This document shows, piece after piece, positions 1-6,580 of a DNA stretch of 28,160 nucleotides. The notes below the pieces were generated by a model. That model had not been told where the DNA came from, did not search any database, and worked only from the letters and a program-made list of their open reading frames with translations. Within the stretch, counting starts at the first letter, position 1; the number at the start of each line of letters is the position of its first letter. The DNA comes from Candidatus Peribacteria bacterium (GTDB lineage Bacteria > Patescibacteriota > Gracilibacteria > Peribacterales > Peribacteraceae). The stretch is from positions 1-28,160 of the forward strand of contig JAAYXY010000012.1 of assembly GCA_012515645.1 (NCBI GenBank), written 5' to 3'. A program made the translations under genes and the position numbers.

Positions 1-1058
1 AACTGCGCGCCAGGGGAAAGAAGGTTATAGGCGGCACGCAGTACACAGATCGTCTGGAAAATGACCGGTCGTTCGGACAGGAGGAATTGCGCCGTCATGG
101 CGTGCGTATTCTGCATTACCAGGAGTTCACGGAATTCAGTGTTGCCATCGAATATGTTCGGCAGCATCCCGGTAAGTACGTCATCAAACCTTCCGGTGGA
201 ATACAGGATTTCAAACAGCTGATTTTTGTAGGCAACGAGGATGATGGCAGCGATGTGATACGCGTGCTCCGCGCATATGAACGCACCTGGGGCGATGACA
301 TCAAAATTTTCCAGCTCCAGAAGAGGGTGACGGGCGTCGAGATATCGATTGCGGCCTTCTTTAACGGCAGCAAATTCCTGATGCCGATCAATGTGACGTT
401 CGAGCATAAGAAGTTATTCCCTGGAGAGCTGGGCGTCTCAACCGGTGAGATGGGAACGAGTATGTTCTGGACGAATCGCAGTCCTATCTTCGAAGCCACG
501 TTGCGGAAAATGGAGGGAACGCTGGCGCAGGAGGGATACGTGGGATGCATAGATATTAATTGTATTGTGAATGGCAACGGTATCTACCCCCTGGAGTTCA
601 CCTGCCGTTTCGGTTATCCACAGGTAAGCATTCAGCGCGCGGGCATCATCGATCCCATCAGTACGGTGCTCATCGGCATCGCGCATGGCAGGGATTTCGC
701 CATACGAACCAAGCGCGGATTCCAGGTGGGAGCGTTAGTTGTCGTGCCGCCCTTCCCGTACGAAGACCTTCCGACGTTCCAGGCGTTTTCGGAAAACGCA
801 GTCATCGTGTTCAAAAAAGAGTCACGGGAGGGTGTGCACGTGCAGGATATCCAACTGGTGAATGGTGAATGGCTCATCACCGGGAGCATGGGGATCGCTC
901 TGGTCATCACCGGAACCGGTAGCACGATGCGCGACGCACAGAAGCAGATGTATTCCCGTATCCAGAACGTTCTCATTCCGAATATGTACTATCGTACGGA
1001 CATCGGTGATCGTTGGACGGAAGACAGCGACAAGCTATGGGCTTGGGGATACCTCTGA
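1..1058 (+). CDS. PurD-like ATP-grasp protein (phosphoribosylamine-glycine ligase homologue), 5'-truncated
   Basis: The reading frame is open from base 3 to the stop at 1056-1058, so the true start lies left of the window. The TTG at 87 is internal. The translation keeps the order of the PurD ATP-grasp fold: an entry segment (VIGG...D..SFGQEELRRHG), a lysine-containing nucleotide segment (YVIKPSGG), an EISIAAFFNG hinge like the PurD 'GEE.S' segment, TGEMGTSMFW in the place of the 'GPNTGGMG' loop, and a metal-binding LEFTCRFGYPQ like 'EFN.RFGDPE'. PurD couples 5-phosphoribosylamine to glycine with ATP, step two of purine synthesis. Several signature residues differ from classical PurD, so another carboxylate-amine ligase substrate is possible. 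Other purine genes (purM, purE) lie elsewhere in the window, not next to it. The fold call is firm; the substrate is inferred. Confidence 0.75.
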   Translation, partial: LRARGKKVIGGTQYTDRLENDRSFGQEELRRHGVRILHYQEFTEFSVAIEYVRQHPGKYVIKPSGGIQDFKQLIFVGNEDDGSDVIRVLRAYERTWGDDIKIFQLQKRVTGVEISIAAFFNGSKFLMPINVTFEHKKLFPGELGVSTGEMGTSMFWTNRSPIFEATLRKMEGTLAQEGYVGCIDINCIVNGNGIYPLEFTCRFGYPQVSIQRAGIIDPISTVLIGIAHGRDFAIRTKRGFQVGALVVVPPFPYEDLPTFQAFSENAVIVFKKESREGVHVQDIQLVNGEWLITGSMGIALVITGTGSTMRDAQKQMYSRIQNVLIPNMYYRTDIGDRWTEDSDKLWAWGYL

Positions 1059-1060
1059 CG

Positions 1061-1066
1061 TACACT
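1061..1066 (+). promoter_or_regulatory. -10 box TACACT, leaderless position
   Basis: TACACT lies 7 bases before the ATG at 1074, just after the stop of the PurD-like gene. A transcript starting at the usual distance would begin at the start codon. No convincing -35 is visible. Confidence 0.55.
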
Positions 1067-1073
1067 CGCCTGT

Positions 1074-1976
1074 ATGGCTCTCTACATTGCGAAAGACATC
1101 ACGGAATGCCAGGAGCTCTGGAATGTGTTTAGCCCCAAACAGAGCCTGCACGATCTGTGGGAATTTCGATACCCGTTCTGGGAAGTGTTCCGCTTTGAGC
1201 CGGCCTTCATTGTGCTGGACGGCGAAGCCCTGCTTCCGCTCTGGTTCCATACGCAGCAGCAGCAGTACCTCTGGTTCGGCGATATCGGGGATGAGTGGAA
1301 TTGGCAGGAGGACACGGCGTTTTGGGTGCGCGATCCCTCACAAATCGCGCAGTTGCTGGCGGCGGTGCCGGGCAAGCTCTTCCTGACGGCAGTCCAGCAG
1401 GAATCGGCGCGCCATGTCACACCGCCCGCAGTTGTAACGCCCATGCTACCTAAATCGCTGCTCTCTCTGCGGGGACTGGATTCCGTAGATGCCTATTTAA
1501 TGAGTCTTCCTAAAAAACTGCGGAGCAATGTCCGTCGCGATCAGCGGAGAATAGAAGCGCTGAAGCCAGAGCTCTCTACTGACCGGTTGGAAGATTTTTT
1601 GCATCTTGTGCGCCTCAGCCGCGCTACGTTTAACGATTCGCCTTTCTGTGATGAAAAACTACAGGAAGTGTTTCTGCGCATTACGCAGTGTGGTGCGGAG
1701 GCTTGCCCATTTGAGACACACATACTCACCGCGCGCATCGGCGGCGACGTGGCGGCGGTAGACTGCCTTTTCCTCTGGAACAGCACGCTCTATCCGTTGC
1801 TTACAGGATCAGCGAAAGACCGGTATCCGGGCATCGGGCACTATATGAATCTCCGCGACATCGCGTTTGCGCTGAGCCGGGGCATGCAGCGTATCGATTT
1901 CGCAGAGGTGGAATTGGGGACAGTGAAGGAGAAACTCTTTCCGACCGTTCCGCAATTCACGGTACAACGCACCTGA
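1074..1976 (+). CDS. GNAT-fold acetyltransferase, FemAB/BioF2-like (Acetyltransf_6)
   Basis: A 300-residue protein. The segment LPKKLRSNVRRDQRRIE (about residues 145-161) matches the basic motif (KxRxNxRR) that precedes the acyl-transferring domain in the BioF2-like/FemAB-related GNAT group. It is followed by a helical stretch, a beta-rich stretch (HILTARIGGDVAAVDCLFLW) and a 'GIGHYMNLRDIAFALSRGMQRIDFAEVELGTVKEKLFP' region that resembles the conserved C-terminal part of the family. Members transfer acyl or aminoacyl groups to small molecules or cell-wall precursors, and the substrate cannot be told from sequence. The ATG at 1074 is supported by a -10 box 7 bases upstream. The next GNAT gene begins 1 base after its stop, so the two are probably co-transcribed. 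Confidence 0.72.
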   Translation: MALYIAKDITECQELWNVFSPKQSLHDLWEFRYPFWEVFRFEPAFIVLDGEALLPLWFHTQQQQYLWFGDIGDEWNWQEDTAFWVRDPSQIAQLLAAVPGKLFLTAVQQESARHVTPPAVVTPMLPKSLLSLRGLDSVDAYLMSLPKKLRSNVRRDQRRIEALKPELSTDRLEDFLHLVRLSRATFNDSPFCDEKLQEVFLRITQCGAEACPFETHILTARIGGDVAAVDCLFLWNSTLYPLLTGSAKDRYPGIGHYMNLRDIAFALSRGMQRIDFAEVELGTVKEKLFPTVPQFTVQRT

Positions 1977-1977
1977 T

Positions 1978-2415
1978 ATGGCTTTGCTTCTACGTTGCAT
2001 CACTCGGGAGGATTTGCAGGCCATCGCGCGTCTGGAGGTGCTTTTTGAACAAGATAGCCTCAGTACGCGGACACTGGCGAATATCATTCGTTCCAACCCT
2101 GAGTGCATGATGGTTGCGGAGGAAGAGGGCGAAGTTGTGGGATACATCCTCGTGCGCCGGGCTAAGCGTACCGGCCGCCTGCACATAGATAGCATCATCG
2201 TAGACCCGGCACAGCGGGGCAAAGGCATTGGCAGGGCGATGATGGAACACGTAGTGAAACAACACGGACATGAGGAGTTGCGATTGGTTGTGGCACAGGG
2301 CAATCATGCCGCACTCCGGCTGTACCAAAGCCTGGGGTTTGCCGTCACAAAGAAGCTTGCGGAGTACTACGGCGATGGCAGCGATGCGTATCGCATGGTG
2401 CGGCCGGGAGATTGA
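1978..2415 (+). CDS. GNAT N-acetyltransferase, RimI-like
   Basis: A 145-residue protein, the normal length for a single GNAT domain. Visible GNAT motifs are the central strand and acetyl-CoA pyrophosphate loop IDSIIVDPAQRGKGIGRAMMEH (Q/RxxGxG/A, about residues 61-82), LRLVVAQGNHAALRLYQSLGF (motif B, as in RimI 'LEVR.SN..A..LY..LGF') and a C-terminal YY..DAYRM segment. RimI acetylates the N-terminal amine of ribosomal protein bS18, but RimI-like proteins are functionally diverse. The ATG starts 1 base after the stop of the preceding GNAT gene. A weak TACAAC lies 9 bases upstream, and expression is more likely through coupling to the upstream gene. Confidence 0.8.
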   Translation: MALLLRCITREDLQAIARLEVLFEQDSLSTRTLANIIRSNPECMMVAEEEGEVVGYILVRRAKRTGRLHIDSIIVDPAQRGKGIGRAMMEHVVKQHGHEELRLVVAQGNHAALRLYQSLGFAVTKKLAEYYGDGSDAYRMVRPGD

Positions 2416-2488
2416 TGTACAGAGATGTTCTCGTAAAATCGGTAATTGCATTCCAGTGGGATTGTCGGTTCTTTGTAAGGAGGAGGGT

Positions 2489-2542
2489 ATGTGGGTGGCT
2501 TTACATGTTCAGATATTGGCCAGCCACGTCAGATTTATCTGA
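2489..2542 (+). CDS. possible 17-codon ORF behind a very strong Shine-Dalgarno sequence
   Basis: ATG at 2489 follows TAAGGAGGAGGG (2476-2487), one of only three strong Shine-Dalgarno sequences seen in the window. The product would be MWVALHVQILASHVRFI, with a TGA stop inside the right arm of the tRNA-Gln palindrome (2521-2550). It could be a real micropeptide, a leader, or chance. There is no homologue I recognise, and only the ribosome-binding sequence supports it. Confidence 0.25.
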   Translation: MWVALHVQILASHVRFI

Positions 2543-2550
2543 CGTGGCTG
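2521..2550. repeat. palindrome copy 1, fused to the 3' end of tRNA-Gln
   Basis: A perfect inverted repeat with 14 pairs and a TT centre; the arms read CAGCCACGTCAGAT and ATCTGACGTGGCTG. On the minus strand its internal CCACGTCAG begins with the encoded CCA of tRNA-Gln (2547-2545), and the outer bases run into the discriminator and acceptor stem. No T-run follows, so it is not a standard intrinsic terminator. The same element occurs at tRNA-Ala and in pheS. Confidence 0.85.
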
Positions 2551-2619
2551 GGGAGGAGGGACTCGAACCCCCGAATGCCTGCTCCAGAGGCAGGTGCCTT
2601 ACCACTTGGCTACTCCCCA
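2545..2619 (-). tRNA. tRNA-Gln (anticodon CTG)
   Basis: 75 bases including an encoded CCA. The cloverleaf on the minus strand is acceptor TGGGGAG/CTCCCCA, D-arm GCC-AAGTGGTAA-GGC, anticodon arm CCTGC-CTCTGGA-GCAGG (CTG at 34-36, reads CAG), five-base variable loop and T-arm GGGGG-TTCGAGT-CCCTC with one G.T pair. G73 is the discriminator. A truncated second copy of its first 15 bases lies upstream at 2687-2703. Confidence 0.95.
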
Positions 2620-2660
2620 ACGATGAATGAACGAATGAACGGCTTATCGGTGTGCCATCT

Positions 2661-2703
2661 GCCACGTTAGCTTCAGCTGACCGTGGCTTGGCTACTCCCC
2701 AAC
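2661..2703 (-). pseudogene. remnant of a second tRNA-Gln fused to a degenerate palindrome
   Basis: On the minus strand the first 15 bases of tRNA-Gln (TGGGGAGTAGCCAAG) and its upstream flank (repeat of CGTTCATTCATCG) are followed directly by a damaged copy of the palindrome (2661-2687, CCACGGTCAGC...GCTAACGTGG, with a one-base bulge). The middle of the tRNA is missing, and the two parts share only an AG at the joint. This looks like a tandem tRNA duplication in which one copy suffered an internal deletion. Confidence 0.7.
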
Positions 2704-2773
2704 GATGAATGAACGGCTTACTGGTTCGCACCCATCATAGCAATAGGGAGCCGTGAGAGAAGGGGAAAGGCAT

Positions 2774-2806
2774 AAAAAAGCGCACCCGTATCCGGGTGCG
2801 CTTTTT
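2774..2806. terminator. bidirectional intrinsic terminator
   Basis: AAAAAAGCGCACCCG and CGGGTGCGCTTTTT form a GC-rich stem of about 10 pairs with a 4-base loop, with A-run and T-run on either side, so it works on both strands. It ends the minus-strand lipoprotein transcript and insulates the tRNA-Gln region. Confidence 0.9.
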
Positions 2807-2855
2807 AAGACCGCACTGCGTGCGGATACAAGCCTGTTCATGGCTTGCCTGGTGC

Positions 2856-3314
2856 TTAGAAAAGATCCTCGATATCCATTTCAGCTTCAGCTTCTGCATC
2901 TGCCTCTGCTTCCGCATCAGCCTCCAGGTCTTCTTCTTCTTCTGCCACGTCTTCCTCGTCAGATACAGAGAAGACGTCGACAACTACTTCGCCGTCTGCA
3001 TTAACGTATGCCACCACATCCGCCGTGACGGCAATATGCCCGTCTTCGTACTCTACAACGGCAACATCGTCGTCGGTCCATCGGATTCCGGTGACGTAGA
3101 ACGTACCGCCGAGAACGGCGTCAATAGTGGAGAGATCACTGATATTCGCGGTAATATACGCTTCAATAAGATCTTTGTCGGTTTCCGTCAGGCGGTCATA
3201 CTGTTCCTCTTCCGCAGGTGGGGGCGGAGGGGGTGTGTCTTCCTGTTCGGCGGGTGGTTGCGAACAAGCGGGAAGCACAAGGAGGGTTGCCAAGAGGATA
3301 GAAAGTTTTCGCAT
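2856..3314 (-). CDS. acidic lipoprotein of unknown function
   Basis: A 152-residue protein starting MRKLSILLATLLVLPAC, a type II (lipoprotein) signal peptide with lipobox LPAC and the modified Cys at 17. A proline and glutamate linker (about 27-38) follows, then a compact alpha/beta segment (about 40-115, rich in Thr, Val and Asp). The C-terminal tail of about 35 residues is almost entirely Glu, Asp and Ala. The tail is encoded by a degenerate hexanucleotide pattern that could slip. The protein is predicted to be membrane-anchored and exposed on the outer face. The start was chosen for the signal peptide; the frame is open further upstream but without signal character. A TATCAT lies about 31 bases upstream, and the leader is pyrimidine-rich without Shine-Dalgarno. 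No family recognised; the acidic tail may bind cations (inference). Confidence 0.85.
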   Translation of the reverse strand: MRKLSILLATLLVLPACSQPPAEQEDTPPPPPPAEEEQYDRLTETDKDLIEAYITANISDLSTIDAVLGGTFYVTGIRWTDDDVAVVEYEDGHIAVTADVVAYVNADGEVVVDVFSVSDEEDVAEEEEDLEADAEAEADAEAEAEMDIEDLF

Positions 3315-3397
3315 CGATGAAGAGGGGAAGAAAGTAGGGACACATGATAGTGGGATATATTTATTTTGTACAGGGTGCGCTCTCTGTCTGTGGACGG

Positions 3398-3403
3398 TAC
3401 ACT
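3398..3403 (+). promoter_or_regulatory. -10 box TACACT, leaderless position
   Basis: TACACT sits 7 bases before the GTG at 3411 and argues that this GTG, not a later ATG, starts the ABC transporter. Confidence 0.5.
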
Positions 3404-3410
3404 CCTCGCC

Positions 3411-5264
3411 GTGAACGGATACATGTATGCCATAGTGCCCAAGAGCATGGAGCGAAAATATCGCAAGCTCCATGAGTTGTTTTGCATCATGGGAGTGCGA
3501 TTCCATCAGCTGGCCATACCTATAGTTCTGTCTTTCACTGCTGCAATGTGTGCAGTCGCTGGGTTTGGGCTCCTTATTCCTTTGGCGCGCAGCCTGGCGG
3601 CAAGAGATATCAGTCAAATGCTAGATACCCCATTCTTGGGGAATGTGCTCACGATATTCGCACGATCACCAACAGAGGCCTTGAGTGAAACAGCACTACT
3701 CGTTATTGCCGCAGGTCTCTTTGTGGCGCTGCAATTATTACGTATTAGCCTAGAATATGCGTCTTTTGCATTTGCGCACTACTGGGGGGGGCGGTATGCC
3801 AGGAATATCACCTTGGCCATGCTGCGCAGGTACCTGCGATTCGGAAAGCTCTTCTTCGATCGTGAGAGCCAGGGGGAAATGCGCACGACCATTATGTACT
3901 CGCAGGAGGTGCTGCAGCTCCTCATATCACTAAGGACTCTGTTGAATGCGGGTCTGCAGCTATTGGCGCGTTTGTGTATCATGCTGGTCATTTCATGGAA
4001 GCTCACGCTGATTATGGCGTGCGCCTTTCCTCTGTTGTTCGTATGTATGCGCAGGATCGCAGTTGCGATGCGGCGCCTCTCTTTGCACTTCCGCCAGAAG
4101 CAGATGGAATTCGGGCGCAAATTGTTCAACGTGTTCAGTGCCATGACGCTCGTGAAAACCTATACCAGAGAACAGGCCATGCTCGAGCACTTTGGAGCAT
4201 TGCAGACAGAGATACGCAGTACGTGGTTCCGCATGCTTCTGTTGGAAGAAAGTACCAAGCCCATACAGGAGGTGATTATAGTGTGCTTCGTGACAGCGAT
4301 GCTGTTTGCGGGGACGTTTATGCAGCAAGCGGTGCTGGATGCGGAGCAAATCGCCGTACTGGTGGTATTTCTGTACGTTGTTATTGGGACCATGCCGCTC
4401 TATGCACAGATGGGGCGCATGTTCGGTCTGGCGGTGGAAACAACTGGTCCGGTGCTGCAGGTGCTCAGTGTGTTCAACGATGAAGAAAAATTTATTGTGC
4501 CGGAGGGGCAGGAAGAATTTGGTGGTCTGCGTAGCGGCATTGCGTTCCGTGATGTGTGGTTCTCGTATACCGAAGACGTGCCGGTGTTGCAGGGGGTGAC
4601 GTTTGACGTACCAAAGGGGAGCACGGTAGCTATCGTTGGTCCGAGTGGCAGCGGCAAGACGACATTGGTAAATTTGCTCTTGCGGTTATACGACTGCGCT
4701 CCATCGGCGATACAGCTGGATGGCAGGGATATTCGCACTCTGACGCACGCGTCGCTCCAGAAACACATTGCATACGTAACCCAAGAACCGCTGCTCTTCA
4801 ATGAGAGCCTGCGTGAAAACCTCCTATTTGGCATGGATAATCACCTGGAGGATGCTACGTTGCACAGCGTGCTGCAGCAAGCGCGTCTGGATGATTTGAT
4901 ATCACGTCTGCCGGCCGGTATGGAGACGGTAGTCGGGGATCGCGGCATCCAGCTTTCCGGTGGGGAGAAACAACGTCTCTCTATCGCGCGTGCGATTCTG
5001 AAGGATGCGGAGATCATCGTGCTCGACGAGGCCACAAGTTCCCTGGATTCCCAGACCGAACGGCGGATCCAGGAGGCGCTGGAGCTCATCTTGCAGGATA
5101 GGACGGCGATCATTATCGCGCATCGCCTCTCCACCATCCGCAATGCGGATAAGATCGTGGTCATACACGCGGGGCAGGTGGCGGAGGAGGGGACACTCAG
5201 TGCTTTACTGGCCGATGAAGATGGCATGTTCCATCGCCTGTGGAAGGCACAGCAGTTCTATTGA
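3411..5264 (+). CDS. ABC transporter, fused permease and ATPase (MsbA/lipid-exporter type)
   Basis: About 617 residues with one N-terminal ABC transmembrane domain (about 1-345, several hydrophobic helices) and one C-terminal nucleotide-binding domain, the half-transporter architecture that works as a homodimer. Visible ATPase motifs: Walker A GPSGSGKTT (about 410), Q-loop YVTQEPLLFNESLRENL, ABC signature LSGGEKQRLSIARAI (about 515), Walker B EIIVLDEATSSLD (about 535) and H-loop IAHRLSTI (about 568). Relatives export lipids, peptides or drugs, and the substrate is not determined. The start is uncertain: GTG at 3411 fits a -10 box 7 bases upstream, while ATGs at 3423 and 3450 are alternatives. 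The gene stands alone, convergent with a small ORF on the other strand. Confidence 0.9.
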   Translation: MNGYMYAIVPKSMERKYRKLHELFCIMGVRFHQLAIPIVLSFTAAMCAVAGFGLLIPLARSLAARDISQMLDTPFLGNVLTIFARSPTEALSETALLVIAAGLFVALQLLRISLEYASFAFAHYWGGRYARNITLAMLRRYLRFGKLFFDRESQGEMRTTIMYSQEVLQLLISLRTLLNAGLQLLARLCIMLVISWKLTLIMACAFPLLFVCMRRIAVAMRRLSLHFRQKQMEFGRKLFNVFSAMTLVKTYTREQAMLEHFGALQTEIRSTWFRMLLLEESTKPIQEVIIVCFVTAMLFAGTFMQQAVLDAEQIAVLVVFLYVVIGTMPLYAQMGRMFGLAVETTGPVLQVLSVFNDEEKFIVPEGQEEFGGLRSGIAFRDVWFSYTEDVPVLQGVTFDVPKGSTVAIVGPSGSGKTTLVNLLLRLYDCAPSAIQLDGRDIRTLTHASLQKHIAYVTQEPLLFNESLRENLLFGMDNHLEDATLHSVLQQARLDDLISRLPAGMETVVGDRGIQLSGGEKQRLSIARAILKDAEIIVLDEATSSLDSQTERRIQEALELILQDRTAIIIAHRLSTIRNADKIVVIHAGQVAEEGTLSALLADEDGMFHRLWKAQQFY

Positions 5265-5293
5265 TTCCCCGTCGGTCAGTTGTTTTCTCTGCA

Positions 5294-5491
5294 TCAGACG
5301 GGAAAATCAACCAACGATGTGACACGTTGTTCTATTGCCGTGCGGATCTGTGCGCATCGATCACATTCTTCCTGCATCTCGCTTGTATGCATGGAATAAA
5401 TGGGGACAAGCTGTCCTGCTTGGCGCATCATGGTGCGTTCTTGTGCGCCGAAGCGCCAGGAATCCGATACGTCGATTGTTGGGGTAAACAT
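5294..5491 (-). CDS. small hypothetical protein, 65 aa
   Basis: It opens MFTPTIDVSDSWRFGAQER and continues as a soluble, mixed-charge sequence with a predicted helical second half (MHTSEMQEECDRCAQIRT). Codon use resembles the neighbours, no competing ORF covers the stretch, and it ends 29 bases from the convergent ABC transporter stop. A TATATT (5510-5515) lies 18 bases before the ATG, and the leader between them is pyrimidine-rich with no Shine-Dalgarno. The two-Cys CDRC motif may be noted but does not define a family. No function can be given. Confidence 0.55.
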   Translation of the reverse strand: MFTPTIDVSDSWRFGAQERTMMRQAGQLVPIYSMHTSEMQEECDRCAQIRTAIEQRVTSLVDFPV

Positions 5492-5513
5492 GAGGGAAAG
5501 GGGAAAGAGAATA

Positions 5514-5545
5514 TAAAAACACCTCCGCTGCGTGGGAGGGGAGCT
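5514..5545 (-). terminator. possible weak terminator
   Basis: On the minus strand CCTCC-CACGCAGC-GGAGG is followed by TGTTTTTAT. The 5-bp stem is short, so support is modest. It would end the transcript that carries the 23-residue ORF. Confidence 0.35.
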
Positions 5546-5569
5546 CGTGCGTCGTACAGGAATATTTAC

Positions 5570-5641
5570 TTATGCACGCAACTGCCCTCCCGCCGTAAGG
5601 AGGAGAAGTTCCAGGCCGAGTCCGAGGGACAAGGCGTGCAT
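5570..5641 (-). CDS. possible leaderless micro-ORF, 23 aa, hydrophobic
   Basis: ATG at 5641 lies 7 bases after a TATGCT -10 box, which is 16 bases from a perfect TTGACA. The peptide begins MHALSLGLGLELLLLTAGG and could form one short membrane helix. The promoter is among the best in the window and uses the same spacing as the leaderless genes, so a transcript is likely. Translation is less certain, and a small RNA is the alternative. Confidence 0.35.
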   Translation of the reverse strand: MHALSLGLGLELLLLTAGGQLRA

Positions 5642-5648
5642 TGCGTGC

Positions 5649-5676
5649 AGCATAATGCGATTTATGCGTATGTCAA
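5649..5676 (-). promoter_or_regulatory. promoter TTGACA-16-TATGCT
   Basis: The -35 TTGACA is at 5676-5671 and the -10 TATGCT at 5654-5649 on the minus strand, 16 bases apart, shortly after the stop of the upstream gene at 5693. It drives either the 23-residue ORF or a short RNA. Confidence 0.6.
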
Positions 5677-5692
5677 GATGTGCCCGCATGGT

Positions 5693-6544
5693 TTATGCGA
5701 CAGGGGACACGCGACCGTGCCGCAGTGGCGGAATATCGAGGGATTCCATGGAATCCGCAGATGCGATGGCGTAACTGCCTTGTAACAGGAATTTGGATGC
5801 AGCGGTATCGTACTTGGGAGGCACGTATCGGGAGATGCCGTATCCGGGAATGATGCTCATGGGCACGGTATGATCGTACAGTTGTACTGCGCGTTCCAGA
5901 CGCCCTTCCCATACGGTTACTTGGTTGCATTGTTCGATAAGCAGGAACGTTTGTGCTCCGATACGGCAGGAAGCCAGTTGGTGCCAGGGGTGCCGCAGCC
6001 GCTCTTGCGGCTGCTGTGGCCAGATAGAAATGAGGTACATCGGTATGCCGCGCGCGTGCAGTAGCTCGCAGGCGCGATTGGCGTGGTCGTTGCAATCGCG
6101 GTGCTCATCCGGTACACATGTTTGTTGTGCCTTCGAAAGGCGGTAATTGCCCAGGTATTCGGCAGATACGGAGAGTGTGCGACCGATACTGTTCCATGTA
6201 TCCGTTGGCTTTTTCGTCATATTGTTCAAAGTATTGCCCAGTCGTTGCGCCGCTTCCTGGCTCATGGTTCCTATGGCCAGTGTGGATGTCGAATCGCCGT
6301 CTGCGTCCCCGGCACGACCGTATCGGATCGAAAGATCGTATCCCAGACTCGCATGCAGTGTCTGCAGCAGTTCCGGCATGGTGCGCGGTGGTGTAGATGG
6401 AGGGACGCATTCTGTGGCCGGTTGCGTAAGCTCTGTGAGCAGTATCCCAAAACTGCTTTGCAGAGCAGTGAGGGTTTGCAGACCGGATCGCATGAAGGAT
6501 CGTCTGTTGACGTTGCGCGGGCAGTGGTGCGGGCGCTCCTCCAT
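5693..6544 (-). CDS. exported transglutaminase-like protein (tentative)
   Basis: A 283-residue protein with an N-terminal NRRSFMRSGLQTL segment and a hydrophobic stretch (about 14-40), which resembles a twin-arginine signal. The central part contains RDCNDHANRACELLHARGIP and, about 25 residues later, RHPWHQLASCRIGAQTFLLIE. This order (DC.D.A..A..LL...GIP, then a His in H..., then a strand ending in an acidic residue) matches the Cys-His-Asp layout of bacterial transglutaminase-like cysteine peptidases. The remaining domains are unfamiliar. If correct, it would act outside the cytoplasm on protein substrates. ATG at 6544 is supported by TAGCAT 6 bases upstream. It is downstream of and co-directional with purM (36 bases apart) but has its own -10. 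The coding call is strong; the function is a motif-level suggestion. Confidence 0.7.
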   Translation of the reverse strand: MEERPHHCPRNVNRRSFMRSGLQTLTALQSSFGILLTELTQPATECVPPSTPPRTMPELLQTLHASLGYDLSIRYGRAGDADGDSTSTLAIGTMSQEAAQRLGNTLNNMTKKPTDTWNSIGRTLSVSAEYLGNYRLSKAQQTCVPDEHRDCNDHANRACELLHARGIPMYLISIWPQQPQERLRHPWHQLASCRIGAQTFLLIEQCNQVTVWEGRLERAVQLYDHTVPMSIIPGYGISRYVPPKYDTAASKFLLQGSYAIASADSMESLDIPPLRHGRVSPVA

Positions 6545-6550
6545 GGCGCA

Positions 6551-6556
6551 ATGCTA
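6551..6556 (-). promoter_or_regulatory. -10 box TAGCAT, leaderless position
   Basis: TAGCAT (minus strand) is 6 bases before the ATG at 6544. Confidence 0.5.
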
Positions 6557-6580
6557 CCCCTGTGGCGTGGGTGGCGACAA

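Noticed and set aside
2521..2550. Ordinary intrinsic terminator for tRNA-Gln
   Set aside because: The stem is strong but no T-run follows on either strand, and the repeat overlaps the mature tRNA end.
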